A stretch of 64,000 nt of DNA from the NCBI GenBank assembly GCA_027484725.1, contig JAIXSK010000017.1:372001-436000 (forward strand). The letters run 5' to 3'. Below are positions 1 through 8,754 of this stretch, piece after piece. Every line of letters starts with the position of its first letter. Position 1 is the stretch's first letter. The DNA comes from Flavobacterium sp. (lineage in GTDB: Bacteria > Bacteroidota > Bacteroidia > Flavobacteriales > Flavobacteriaceae). Below the pieces are notes generated by a model. It did not search any database. It saw only the letters and a program-made list of their open reading frames with translations, and was not told where the DNA came from. The translations under genes and the position numbers were made by a program.

Positions 1-1091
1 TGGTGCCGTTTTCAGACCGCGTTTCAGTTTCTCAAAAAATTGAAGAAAGAGCCGAAAAAGACCGCCTCAAAAAACTGGTACAAACCATCAAACCAAAAGG
101 ATTCGGTATTATAGTTCGCACTGTAGCCGAAGGCAAAAAAACAGCCGAAATAGAAAAAGACTTGCAGAATCTCATGAGTAGATGGACTGCAATGTGTAAA
201 AAATTACCAACGGCTCATCATCCGTCTAAAGTATTGGGCGAGCTCAACCGAGCATCGTCTATTTTACGAGACGTTTTTAACGATACCTTTACCGGTATTC
301 ACATAGATGATGAGGAGTTGTATGAACAAATCAAAGATTATGTGCAAGAAATTGCACCCGAGAAACAATCTATCATCAAGTTTTATCAGTCAAGAGACAC
401 TCCGATTTTTGAAAAATTTGGCATTGAACGTCAAATAAAAACTTCTTTCGGAAAAACAGTCTCCATGAGCAAAGGTGCCTATCTCATCATTGAGCACACC
501 GAAGCGCTGCATGTCATTGACGTCAACAGCGGCAACCGCTCTAACAAAGCGACCAATCAAGAAGACACCGCACTCGAGGTCAATATGATTGCCGCAGCAG
601 AAATTGCCAGACAACTCCGACTCCGCGACATGGGTGGCATCATCGTGATTGATTTCATTGATATGCAAAACCCTGACAACCGCAAAGTCTTGTTTGATTT
701 TCTGCGCGAAGAAATGAACGACGATAAAGCCAAACACAAAGTCTTACCGCCGAGCAAGTTCGGTTTGGTGCAAATTACCCGCCAGCGTGTAAGACCAGAA
801 GTCAACATCAAAACCAGAGAAGAAGATCCGAACAACGAAAACGCCGAAGTTGACGCACCGATTGTCATCATCGACAAAATCGCATCAGAGCTAGAACGCT
901 TCTCAAAAAACCACAAAAAAATTGTGCTCAATGCACATCCGTTTGTGGCTGCCTACCTCAGTAAAGGTTTTCCATCCTTGCGCTTTAAATGGTTTTTAGA
1001 GCACAAGAAATGGGTGAAAATCATACCTCGTGATGCTTACACGTACCTAGAATATCACTTTTACGATCAAGACGGAAAGATGATTTCTTAA
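1..1091 (+). CDS. rng: Ribonuclease G/E family endoribonuclease (5' end outside window)
   Basis: This is the C-terminal 362 or so residues of an RNase E/G-type single-strand-specific endoribonuclease, which processes rRNA and decays mRNA in the cytoplasm. The reading frame is open from the window edge (first full codon at base 3), so the N-terminal S1 domain lies upstream. The two metal-binding aspartates expected in the DNase I-like domain are visible: DVNSG at about residue 173 of the fragment and DFIDMQ at about 217, a spacing of 44 as in the family. The Cys-Pro-x-Cys zinc-link that joins subunits in E. coli RNase E is absent; an acidic stretch (EEDPN) follows the QRVRP motif instead. A strong terminator follows 7 bases after the stop. 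Whether it should be named rng or cafA is a convention. Confidence 0.9.
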   Translation, partial: VPFSDRVSVSQKIEERAEKDRLKKLVQTIKPKGFGIIVRTVAEGKKTAEIEKDLQNLMSRWTAMCKKLPTAHHPSKVLGELNRASSILRDVFNDTFTGIHIDDEELYEQIKDYVQEIAPEKQSIIKFYQSRDTPIFEKFGIERQIKTSFGKTVSMSKGAYLIIEHTEALHVIDVNSGNRSNKATNQEDTALEVNMIAAAEIARQLRLRDMGGIIVIDFIDMQNPDNRKVLFDFLREEMNDDKAKHKVLPPSKFGLVQITRQRVRPEVNIKTREEDPNNENAEVDAPIVIIDKIASELERFSKNHKKIVLNAHPFVAAYLSKGFPSLRFKWFLEHKKWVKIIPRDAYTYLEYHFYDQDGKMIS

Positions 1092-1097
1092 AAAACA

Positions 1098-1130
1098 AAA
1101 CCGCCTATCAGTCCAATAGGCGGTTTTTTT
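1098..1130. terminator. Intrinsic terminator after rng
   Basis: The arms AAACCGCCTAT and ATAGGCGGTTT enclose a short loop and are followed by a T run. An A-rich flank on the other side makes it potentially bidirectional between the convergent rng and DUF3050 genes. Confidence 0.9.
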
Positions 1131-1144
1131 ATGCTTTATTTTTG

Positions 1145-1222
1145 GGCAGACACTTCCGGCTGTTCGCTATATCTCATCCTTGCAGGCTGAGGATATCGCT
1201 GCCATCCGGGCTGCACCTCTAT
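1145..1222 (-). repeat. Dispersed structured element, family A, copy 1
   Basis: Read on the minus strand this holds AGCCCGGATGGCAGCGATAT, then the stem ATCCTCA/TGAGAT with one unpaired C, then ATAGCGAACAGCCGGA. The same order of blocks occurs near 8.6, 11.3, 19.2 and 58.8 kb. It lies in the convergent gap between rng and the DUF3050 gene. It has no coding potential. It may be a small structured RNA or a REP-like repeat. Confidence 0.7.
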
Positions 1223-1251
1223 CAAACGGCAAATTTGTTTTTTAAAGACAA

Positions 1252-2037
1252 TTACGCCTCTACACGCAGCGCCATTAATGCCTCATAAACGCCGTCCCAC
1301 AACGCTTTACGCATGTGCAAACCTTTGATTACAGCAGCCTCGGCTTCTTGCCAATACACTTGATTGACTCCGCACAATTGCGCGGTCATCTCGAGTGCCA
1401 AATGGCTGTGGTGGTCGCCATCTACTTCAATATGGCGTTCTAAATAATATTTAAATTCTGATATACTATCCGGAAAATTACGGTCAATATCCGCAATAAG
1501 CGACATAAACATTCCCGGAATCAAATCTTCACGACCAAAGGTAAACACCGCCGATTGCACATGCGGTTTTTGACTGTTGACGACCTCAAAAGTATAGTTG
1601 ACAAATTCTTGGGCCGCTTGAGGTGTATTTGATGCTTCAAAAGCACGTTCAAAACTTTCTGATTGTTTGAGTGCGTCAATGAAGGTTTTTATCGTTGTGG
1701 TATCGGCACCTGATTGTTTCATCGCATTTAAATACAACTCAAAATGACTCATCCGATGGCCGTTGCTGTCTAGGTCTGATTCTTCTCCGGCCACAATTTC
1801 GTTGATCAAATAACGTGTTTGTGCATTTCCTACCACAAACCACGGCACCGAAGTACAAGTCAAGTTGTTTTGCAAGGTTTTGAGCAATGACATAAAATCC
1901 CAGACAGCAAACACATGGTATTGCATAAACAACTTCAAATCCTCGGGCGACTGAATCAGCGGATAAACCGGATGGTTCAGGATTTCTTGCCTGAGCGGTT
2001 CAATCACTTTTCTAAGGTGTTCTATTTGGGTATTCAT
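1252..2037 (-). CDS. DUF3050 domain protein
   Basis: A 261-residue cytoplasmic protein that I recognise as DUF3050, a helical family with a heme-oxygenase-like fold and no firmly established reaction. It carries several His and acidic residues typical of such helical bundles (for example YLERHIEVDGDHHSHLA near residue 200), which could bind metal, but this is inference. The start is placed at MNTQIEHLRK because the longer frame upstream runs into the tadA gene and adds 30 low-quality residues. It lies 22 bases downstream of tadA on the same strand and could be cotranscribed with it. No signal peptide or membrane segment is seen. Confidence 0.8.
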   Translation of the reverse strand: MNTQIEHLRKVIEPLRQEILNHPVYPLIQSPEDLKLFMQYHVFAVWDFMSLLKTLQNNLTCTSVPWFVVGNAQTRYLINEIVAGEESDLDSNGHRMSHFELYLNAMKQSGADTTTIKTFIDALKQSESFERAFEASNTPQAAQEFVNYTFEVVNSQKPHVQSAVFTFGREDLIPGMFMSLIADIDRNFPDSISEFKYYLERHIEVDGDHHSHLALEMTAQLCGVNQVYWQEAEAAVIKGLHMRKALWDGVYEALMALRVEA

Positions 2038-2059
2038 AGCATATAATTTGGATGTTTGA

Positions 2060-2509
2060 TTACTTTTTGTTTCTCCGTTCGGCAAAAAAACGCTGCATGA
2101 GCGTTGCGGCTTCTTGCGCCATGACACCGCTTTTCACTTCTGTTTTTGGGTGTAATTTTGTGCCCATCACTTGATAACCTCGGTGCTCATCAGCAGCGCC
2201 ATATACCAAGCGCGAAAGTTGGCTCCAATACAAAGCCCCAGCACACATTTGACAAGGTTCAAGGGTTACATACAGGGTGCAATTCACCAAATATTTACCA
2301 CCCAAAAAATTCGCTGCCGAAGTAATACTTTGCATTTCGGCATGCGCCGTTACATCGTGTAACATTTCGGTTAAATTATGGGTTCGGGCAATAACCCGAT
2401 TCTCAATCACCACAATAGCTCCCACAGGAACTTCGCCTTTTTCAAAGGCAATCTCGGCTTCTTGAAGCGCCTTGCGCATAAAGTATTCGTCAGTGAAAAT
2501 CGGTTCCAT
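2060..2509 (-). CDS. tadA: tRNA adenosine-34 deaminase
   Basis: A 149-residue zinc-dependent deaminase of the TadA family, which converts wobble adenosine 34 of tRNA-Arg(ACG) to inosine. The zinc and catalytic motif HAEM (His-Ala-Glu) and the second zinc site PCQMC are intact and correctly spaced, and the length fits the family. The start MEPIF is chosen because the next in-frame upstream codons overlap a TATTTTTG promoter box; the ATG sits exactly four bases after that box, so the mRNA is predicted to be leaderless. It is divergent from dxs with only 38 bases between the two start codons. A guanine-deaminase-like role is a less likely alternative. Confidence 0.9.
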   Translation of the reverse strand: MEPIFTDEYFMRKALQEAEIAFEKGEVPVGAIVVIENRVIARTHNLTEMLHDVTAHAEMQSITSAANFLGGKYLVNCTLYVTLEPCQMCAGALYWSQLSRLVYGAADEHRGYQVMGTKLHPKTEVKSGVMAQEAATLMQRFFAERRNKK

Positions 2510-2513
2510 GCCG

Positions 2514-2521
2514 CAAAAATA
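2514..2521 (-). promoter_or_regulatory. -7 box TATTTTTG of tadA
   Basis: This is a perfect TANNTTTG match to the Bacteroidota housekeeping -7 consensus. Four bases (CGGC) separate it from the tadA ATG, so transcription should begin at or next to the start codon. No clear -33 TTG is seen. Confidence 0.7.
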
Positions 2522-2535
2522 GGAATTCAATTTGT

Positions 2536-2543
2536 TACCTTTG
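2536..2543 (+). promoter_or_regulatory. -7 box TACCTTTG of dxs
   Basis: A TANNTTTG match followed by CTTC and then the dxs ATG, giving the same four-base spacing as the tadA promoter on the other strand. The two divergent -7 boxes are only 14 bases apart. Confidence 0.7.
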
Positions 2544-2547
2544 CTTC

Positions 2548-4320
2548 ATGTCTGAAAATTTACTTGCACAACTTCAAAACCCTGATGATTTGCGGAAACT
2601 GAGCCCGCAACAGCTGCCGCAATTAGCCGCAGAACTCAGACAGTTTATTATTGATATAGTATCAATCAAAGAAGGTCATTTGGGCGCGAGTTTAGGCGTG
2701 GTTGAACTCACTATTGCTCTACATTACGTTTTTAACACCCCAGACGATTTGCTCGTTTGGGATGTCGGGCATCAAGCTTACGGACACAAAATCCTTACCG
2801 GACGAAGAGAGCGGTTTCACACCAATCGTCAATTGGGTGGAATCTCAGGCTTCCCGAAGCGTTCTGAAAGTGTTTACGACGCATTTGGCACCGGACATTC
2901 ATCCACCTCAATTTCAGCGGCTCTGGGCATGGCGATTGCCTCTAAACTCAAAGGCGAAATCAATCGGCAACACATAGCTGTGATTGGCGATGCCTCGATT
3001 GCCTCCGGAATGGCTTTTGAGGGTTTAAACCACGCTGGGGTTACCGATGCCAATTTACTGGTAATCCTCAATGACAACGCCATCGGAATTGACCCCAGTG
3101 TAGGTGCACTCAAAAACTATTTAACCTCGGTCAAAGAAGGAAAAAATCCGATAGCGAATAACATGATTAAATCGCTCAATTTTGATTATTCCGGACCCAT
3201 AGACGGACACGACATTCCCGGTTTGATTCATGAACTCAGCCGCCTTAAAAAAGTAAAAGGTCCTAAGTTCTTGCACATTATAACCACTAAGGGAAAAGGT
3301 TTTGCTATGGCCGAAGAACATCAAGTAAAGTTTCATGCCCCGGGTAAATTTGACAAAACCTCCGGTGAAATTCTCAAAACACCTGAGTCAAACTTACCTC
3401 CAAAATATCAAGATGTGTTCGGGACAACATTACTTGACTTAGCCAAAAAAAATCCAAAGATCATAGGAATTACTCCGGCGATGCCTACAGGGAGTTCTCT
3501 TAAAATGATGATGGATGTTCTGCCCGAACGCGCTTTTGATGTAGGCATTGCAGAACAACATGCGGTTACACTCTCAGCGGGTATGGCCACCCAAGGAATG
3601 ATTGTTTATTGCAATATCTACTCAACTTTTTTGCAACGTGCTTATGACCAAGTGATACACGATGTAGCTTTGCAAAATTTGCCTGTTATTTTTTGTTTGG
3701 ACCGTGCCGGTTTGGTGGGCGAAGACGGAGCTACCCACCATGGCTTATATGATTTGGCTTATTTGCGTTGTATTCCGAATTTAATGATATATGCACCAAG
3801 GGATGAAGTAGCACTTAGAAACATTCTATATACTGCACAACTAGGCTTGCAAAATCCTATAGCCATTCGTTATCCCAGAGGGCGCGGTTTTAATACAAAT
3901 TGGCAACTGCCCTATACCGCGATTGAAATCGGGAAAGCGACTTGTTTGAAAGATGGTGAAAAATGCGCCATTCTTACCACCGGAACTATTGGATGTAACG
4001 CTAGTCAAGCCCTCAGAAATTTAGCGTCAGCAGAAGCATTTGCCCATTATGATTTTGGTTTTGTCAAACCATTAGATGATATTGCGCTACACAAAATATT
4101 TCAAAAATTCAAAAAAGTAATTACCCTAGAAGAAGGTTGTATTACTGGCGGATTTGGCAGTGCCGTCAATGAGTTTGCACAACAACACGGATACCTTGTT
4201 CCGATTCAAAATTTAGGTGTTCCAGATGTTTTTATAGAACACGGAACCGTAGCAGAATTACACCATGTCTGTAAAATAGATCCTGAAAACTTACTAGTTC
4301 TTTTTGATCAAATGAAATAA
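2548..4320 (+). CDS. dxs: 1-deoxy-D-xylulose-5-phosphate synthase
   Basis: A 590-residue thiamin-diphosphate enzyme that condenses pyruvate and glyceraldehyde-3-phosphate, the first step of the MEP isoprenoid pathway. Visible landmarks are EGHLGASLGVVELT, WDVGHQAYGHKILTGRR, the ThDP/metal site around residues 147-177 (GDASIASG ... LNDN), and the C-terminal transketolase domain with GIAEQHAV and YPRGRG. The usual GDG of the ThDP motif reads GDA here. I believe flavobacterial Dxs proteins often do this, but could not check. It is slightly shorter than the roughly 620 residues of E. coli Dxs. It has its own promoter and terminator and is monocistronic. Confidence 0.93.
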   Translation: MSENLLAQLQNPDDLRKLSPQQLPQLAAELRQFIIDIVSIKEGHLGASLGVVELTIALHYVFNTPDDLLVWDVGHQAYGHKILTGRRERFHTNRQLGGISGFPKRSESVYDAFGTGHSSTSISAALGMAIASKLKGEINRQHIAVIGDASIASGMAFEGLNHAGVTDANLLVILNDNAIGIDPSVGALKNYLTSVKEGKNPIANNMIKSLNFDYSGPIDGHDIPGLIHELSRLKKVKGPKFLHIITTKGKGFAMAEEHQVKFHAPGKFDKTSGEILKTPESNLPPKYQDVFGTTLLDLAKKNPKIIGITPAMPTGSSLKMMMDVLPERAFDVGIAEQHAVTLSAGMATQGMIVYCNIYSTFLQRAYDQVIHDVALQNLPVIFCLDRAGLVGEDGATHHGLYDLAYLRCIPNLMIYAPRDEVALRNILYTAQLGLQNPIAIRYPRGRGFNTNWQLPYTAIEIGKATCLKDGEKCAILTTGTIGCNASQALRNLASAEAFAHYDFGFVKPLDDIALHKIFQKFKKVITLEEGCITGGFGSAVNEFAQQHGYLVPIQNLGVPDVFIEHGTVAELHHVCKIDPENLLVLFDQMK

Positions 4321-4351
4321 AAAAAGCCCAATCTTTCGATTGGGCTTTTTT
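4321..4351. terminator. Bidirectional terminator between dxs and the M36 protease gene
   Basis: A near-perfect hairpin (AAAGCCCAATC/GATTGGGCTTT, TTTC loop) flanked by A and T runs, serving the convergent genes on both sides. Confidence 0.92.
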
Positions 4352-4365
4352 ATCAAGTATGAATA

Positions 4366-7059
4366 TTATTTCTTGATGAATTTTTGTGTATGGTTGATGT
4401 TATCTCCCGCAATTTTCACTACATAAACACCTGCTTCTAAACCGCTGATGTTGATGGCTTTTTCAATATTGAAATTTGCATCTGTTTGGTTCATAACCAC
4501 GCGCCCGTTGATATCCACAATTTGGATATTTACTTTTCCGGTGTAGTTGTTAATACGAACATTTACTAAGTTGTTGGCAGGGTTTGGATAGATACGGAAC
4601 ATATCGGCTCTGTCAAAATAATTTACCGCTAAAGTACAGTTTGGACCTGCAGGAAACGGAGTAAAGTCTTCAACTTGGTCATTACAATCGTTATTGCTTC
4701 CAGAGCTAGCATTCAAACCTACACCTCTTCTGGCAAAAACTTCGGCAATCAAACAGTAATCTTGACCGCCTGTAGTGGCCTGATCAGCCGCAAAAAGATT
4801 ATCTCTTCCGGTAACAATATTAGTTGCTGCACAATTTTCTAATTTAAGCGCATCTGCTACCAAACGCATTACTTTATTGTTTCCGCCTGTTCCATTATAA
4901 ATGTCTGGGTCAAATCCATATTTTTCTATGTATCTCCAAGTCAAATCCCACAGACATGAAGCCCAAAACTCTCCAACAACATATCGATAACCTGTGTCAG
5001 CAGGATCGGTTGGAATCGGAGCATTTGAATCTGCAAAAGTTCTTGGATTTAAGGCTAAATCTGTAGAATACGGAAAATCTCTCAATCCAAAACCATCATT
5101 GGGCTGGTTAATCACATAAGTTCCAATTTCTTTTTTATCAGCACCCGTGTCACCAACTTTAATTTGATTGATTAATCCAAACCAATCAGACCATCCTTCA
5201 CCCATTTGCTCATAGTTGGCCATACAACCTGCTGAACCTCCTCCAACTAGACGGTTAGAGATTCCGTGACCATATTCATGACCTATAATTACATTGTCAA
5301 AATCGCCATCAGCATACAAATATAAGTCTGCAGGAACTTCTAATTTTACATTTACAGGGCCATTGGCCATTTCGGCAATAAAAGATTCTCCAATTTCTTT
5401 GGTCACAAAAACCGCAGGAATGGTAATACCCAACAAACCAGTAGAACTCATAGAAAGTCTGGTAGGGTTGTTCGGAATGGTATCATATACAATAGCAGCT
5501 AACGCTCCTGCATCTTGTGCGTTTTTAACTTTATTTGAAAAATTACAGTTTCCTCTTCTAATAAGTACTATTTTACCGCTTACATCAAAAGGATTCGACG
5601 GTGCCACACAAGCATTGTGGATTGAAATAGGATTTGAATTAGGATTTGGTGTATTTTCATACAATACCAAATCTGTAGTAATTCCATTGGGGGCAACTGG
5701 GACAGGAATTCTGTCAGTTCCTTCAAAAACATTTGTTGTCGCAGGATAAGCTCCGGCAATACTTGATGGAGAGTTTACTGTGATATAATTGGTAGGAGGT
5801 GCTCCTAAAGTCCACATAAACATTTGAATTCTTGGTCTTACACCGTCGTTGGTAGGTGAAAAATTTGCGTTGTTCAATGTAGGAGTGGTTTGTGACCAGC
5901 CGTCTTGTGAATCAGCTTGAACGTTATCAGGTGTAGTTGCTCCACCTCTACCATAGCTATTTTGTTGGTAATTCCCGTTAGCTTCATCAAAACCATATTG
6001 ATACCAAATATCGTGCATGATGTTGGTCATATAGAACAAGTTGGTGGTAGCAGCAGAAGTATACTCGGTGGGTTGACGGGTTTGATTTAGGTAAGGAAAA
6101 TCAAAAACTAAAGATGTTCCTCCCTCAGGTCTGATTCCAGTACCATTATCACCGTTAGCATCTTCTTGAGCCAAAATATTGTTTCCTCTAGTATAAGTGA
6201 ATTTTAAAGCTGCATTAGTTCCTCCAATAGCATTAGCATCATGCCAACCATTTGGAGAAGCGTTCTCTTGACCAGCAGTTGTGATTAACTCAAAGTTACC
6301 ATGGTTAGGACTTTCTACATTGTAAGGTAAAACTCTGTATGTGCCTGGAGAAGCAACTAGAGAAGAAATGTTTGTAGGATTGTTGAACGCATTTAATTGG
6401 AAATTAAAATTACTTCGCGCGTCATGGTTGATTTTGGAATGATCTCCGAAATTACATCTCACAGTCAAATCTTTTTTATCCAAAACTCTTCCAGTCACTG
6501 CGTCAATTTTTACATCCCAATAGTGTTTTGCATCCGGAGCGTAAAACTGGAAACCCCAAGCCAAATTCAATTTGTCAGCCACTGGCAAGAAAGCCAATTT
6601 AGCAATGATTTGATCTTCGTGTTTGCCATCAGTGATGTTGAAGTTTTTGCCATCTGTAGATGATAAAATCGAAAAGTTTTCAGCAGCATAACCCAAATCA
6701 GCATAAGCTTTGTTCAAAGCCTGAATTACCGATAATGAAGGGTTCACTGTGTTCACTTTTTGAGCAATATTTGTGTGGAAGTTGTTGGCCCATCTTAGAA
6801 CTTGACCGTCTTTCACAGAAACGTTAGATTGCGCATTGAAAATTTCAACGCCTTGGTATTTTTGAACCACATAACAGCTAGTGATTTTGGTTCCCTTACC
6901 ATTAAATTCTCTTTGGATTGACCATTCAGAAATATCCTGAGCCGTTAATCCAAATTTTCCACGGTTACTCTCAATGTACGATTGAATCAGACTTTTGTTG
7001 TCTTGAGAAAATCCGACCACTGAGAAAAACAATGCGGCTAATAGTGTAATTTTTTTCAT
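4366..7059 (-). CDS. Secreted M36 (fungalysin-type) metalloprotease with PA and T9SS sorting domains
   Basis: An 897-residue secreted protease. An N-terminal signal peptide (MKKITLLAALFFSVVGFSQ) is followed by a fungalysin/thermolysin-type propeptide to about residue 190. A protease-associated (PA) domain lies roughly at 460-560 (GKIVLIRRGNCNF). The M36 catalytic core has the zinc motif HEYGH near residue 593 and the downstream ligand in GEGWSDW near 620. The last 75 or so residues are a T9SS type A sorting domain (FRIYPNPANN ... KFIKK). It is predicted to be exported by Sec, crossed over the outer membrane by T9SS and used to degrade extracellular protein. The start is set at the signal peptide; an in-frame ATG eight codons upstream is less likely. 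Confidence 0.92.
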   Translation of the reverse strand: MKKITLLAALFFSVVGFSQDNKSLIQSYIESNRGKFGLTAQDISEWSIQREFNGKGTKITSCYVVQKYQGVEIFNAQSNVSVKDGQVLRWANNFHTNIAQKVNTVNPSLSVIQALNKAYADLGYAAENFSILSSTDGKNFNITDGKHEDQIIAKLAFLPVADKLNLAWGFQFYAPDAKHYWDVKIDAVTGRVLDKKDLTVRCNFGDHSKINHDARSNFNFQLNAFNNPTNISSLVASPGTYRVLPYNVESPNHGNFELITTAGQENASPNGWHDANAIGGTNAALKFTYTRGNNILAQEDANGDNGTGIRPEGGTSLVFDFPYLNQTRQPTEYTSAATTNLFYMTNIMHDIWYQYGFDEANGNYQQNSYGRGGATTPDNVQADSQDGWSQTTPTLNNANFSPTNDGVRPRIQMFMWTLGAPPTNYITVNSPSSIAGAYPATTNVFEGTDRIPVPVAPNGITTDLVLYENTPNPNSNPISIHNACVAPSNPFDVSGKIVLIRRGNCNFSNKVKNAQDAGALAAIVYDTIPNNPTRLSMSSTGLLGITIPAVFVTKEIGESFIAEMANGPVNVKLEVPADLYLYADGDFDNVIIGHEYGHGISNRLVGGGSAGCMANYEQMGEGWSDWFGLINQIKVGDTGADKKEIGTYVINQPNDGFGLRDFPYSTDLALNPRTFADSNAPIPTDPADTGYRYVVGEFWASCLWDLTWRYIEKYGFDPDIYNGTGGNNKVMRLVADALKLENCAATNIVTGRDNLFAADQATTGGQDYCLIAEVFARRGVGLNASSGSNNDCNDQVEDFTPFPAGPNCTLAVNYFDRADMFRIYPNPANNLVNVRINNYTGKVNIQIVDINGRVVMNQTDANFNIEKAINISGLEAGVYVVKIAGDNINHTQKFIKK

Positions 7060-7080
7060 TGTTTTAAATTTTTTGAGCAA

Positions 7081-7088
7081 CAAACTTA
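7081..7088 (-). promoter_or_regulatory. -7 box TAAGTTTG of the M36 protease gene
   Basis: A TANNTTTG match 21 bases upstream of the chosen ATG, leaving a short A-rich leader. Confidence 0.6.
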
Positions 7089-7138
7089 ACTTATTTTTTT
7101 GATTATTTCAAACATCGATTTAAAACATTAACAATCTA

Positions 7139-8479
7139 TCATTTAAGACCCGTAATATTCTGATAATAAAGCAATGCATTGCCATCAGTCAACAAAGAAA
7201 TAAAGTGACAAATATGCAACAACCGATCATACAACGACGTTTTTTCAATAAGGTGTTTTTCAGGTAAAATTTGCAGCAAAAGTTGGTCGTATTGCGTTGT
7301 TTTTCCTTCTGCCCTATTATTGTAGGCTGTAATGAATTTATCGAGTAAAGTATTGATAATCTGATAGCCTTTAAGCTCTTTGTCTATGACTTCGCGACTG
7401 CGGTAAATTTTTTGAACACTCAGCTGGATAATATCATCCATTTGTGCCTTGTATTTGCTTTTGTCCATGAGCGCATACGGAAATTTTCCTTGCAAAATAG
7501 CTTCTTCGTTTTCTAAAAACACCCGAACCGCATCATTAATCAACGTATTAATCGCCAAAGCACGCAAATAACTAATACGATCTTCGCGGGTTTCAAGCGA
7601 TTTGTATTTATCAGTATCAATGTTGCCCTGAACCAGTTTGATGAGATATTCTAAAGCGTAATCTTCTGAAACCAAACCCAAGTTAATGCCGTCTTCAAAA
7701 TCAATAATCGTATAACAAATATCGTCGGCGGCCTCAACCAAATAAGCCAGCGGATGGCGCTCAAAACCAATATCTTCACCTGATTTATTAGCAATCAAAC
7801 CCAAATCAGCCGCCACTTCTTGAAAGAATTCTTTATCGGCCTGAAAGAAACCGTATTTTTTGTCAGCAATGTTTTTTGTGGGTTTTTTGGGCAAACTCTC
7901 TTTGGGATATTTCATAAAAGCACCCAAAGTAGCATACGATATTCTCAAGCCGCCCTCAATGCCCGGACGGTTGCCGGTCAACACCGAAAAACCATTGGCA
8001 TTGCCTTCAAAATCTATCAAATCTTGCCATTGTTTGTCAGTCAATTGCGCTTTGAATTTGAGCCCCAGTCCGATGGAAAAATACTCGCCAATAGCTTTTT
8101 CACCCGAATGCCCAAACGGCGGATTTCCGATGTCATGCGCAAGCGATGCGGCGGCTACAATAGCTCCGAAATCATTCATATGAAAACCGTGGACTTCTTG
8201 TAAATACGGATGTTTTTCAATGATTTTTTTTCCGACCAATCTACCCAGTGAACGGCCCACCACCGAAACTTCTAAACTGTGTGTAAGGCGCGTATGCACA
8301 AAATCAGTTTTGGATAGCGGAATCACTTGCGTTTTGTCTTGCAAGCTTCTAAAGGCTGCCGAAAAAATAATGCGGTCATAATCCACTTCAAAGCCCAAGC
8401 GTGTGTCGTCTTGTTCTTTGCGCAATCGTTTGGCGGTGTCGCCTTGACGTTTGAGTGATAAGAGTTGTTCCCAGTTCAT
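7139..8479 (-). CDS. dgt: Deoxyguanosinetriphosphate triphosphohydrolase-like protein
   Basis: A 446-residue HD-superfamily dNTP triphosphohydrolase. This family removes triphosphate from dGTP and related dNTPs and so trims nucleotide pools. The metal-binding HD motif is clear (LAHDIGNPPFGHSGE), preceded by FHTRLTHSLEVS-type residues that supply another histidine (TRLTHSLEVSVVGR). The start MNWEQLLS was chosen because it matches the family start and the upstream extension reads through part of a repeat element. It sits downstream of the nrdA/nrdB genes on the same strand, which fits a role in dNTP balance, but the nrdA terminator and a 275-base gap separate them. Confidence 0.88.
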   Translation of the reverse strand: MNWEQLLSLKRQGDTAKRLRKEQDDTRLGFEVDYDRIIFSAAFRSLQDKTQVIPLSKTDFVHTRLTHSLEVSVVGRSLGRLVGKKIIEKHPYLQEVHGFHMNDFGAIVAAASLAHDIGNPPFGHSGEKAIGEYFSIGLGLKFKAQLTDKQWQDLIDFEGNANGFSVLTGNRPGIEGGLRISYATLGAFMKYPKESLPKKPTKNIADKKYGFFQADKEFFQEVAADLGLIANKSGEDIGFERHPLAYLVEAADDICYTIIDFEDGINLGLVSEDYALEYLIKLVQGNIDTDKYKSLETREDRISYLRALAINTLINDAVRVFLENEEAILQGKFPYALMDKSKYKAQMDDIIQLSVQKIYRSREVIDKELKGYQIINTLLDKFITAYNNRAEGKTTQYDQLLLQILPEKHLIEKTSLYDRLLHICHFISLLTDGNALLYYQNITGLK

Positions 8480-8558
8480 GGATATAATAATAAGTTGTAA
8501 AAATAATTTTTTCTGAACGTTCTGCAAACCGACAACTTTCAACCTGCAACCGAAAACC

Positions 8559-8692
8559 ATAGCCCTGATGGAAGCGGCATCCTTTTGTGTAGTGCAACGA
8601 AACAAAAGATTAGCTCACAAAATTGATATTTTAAATTTGTGTTCGCTCAATTCGCTTCGCTCGGGTGCAGCGCACAGCAGGTTCCCGGCTTC
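8559..8692 (+). repeat. Dispersed structured element, family A, copy 2 (long form)
   Basis: Starts with ATAGCCCTGATGGAAGCGGC, then the stem ATCCTTTTGT/ACAAAAGAT with one bulged C. A further 80 or so bases (TCACAAAAT ... TTGTGTTCG ... GCAGGTTCCCGGCTTC) align with the copy at 58.7-58.84 kb. It is antisense to the flanking nrdA and dgt genes. The 275-base gap holds only this repeat and the nrdA terminator. Confidence 0.72.
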
Positions 8693-8693
8693 T

Positions 8694-8731
8694 AAAAAAC
8701 AAAACAGCTACCTGCAATAGATAGCTGTTTC
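8694..8731 (-). terminator. Terminator after nrdA
   Basis: On the minus strand the arms AAACAGCTA and TAGCTGTTT are followed by TTGTTTTTT, 24 bases past the nrdA stop. Confidence 0.8.
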
Positions 8732-8754
8732 ATGGAATGTAAATGTCTCAATAA

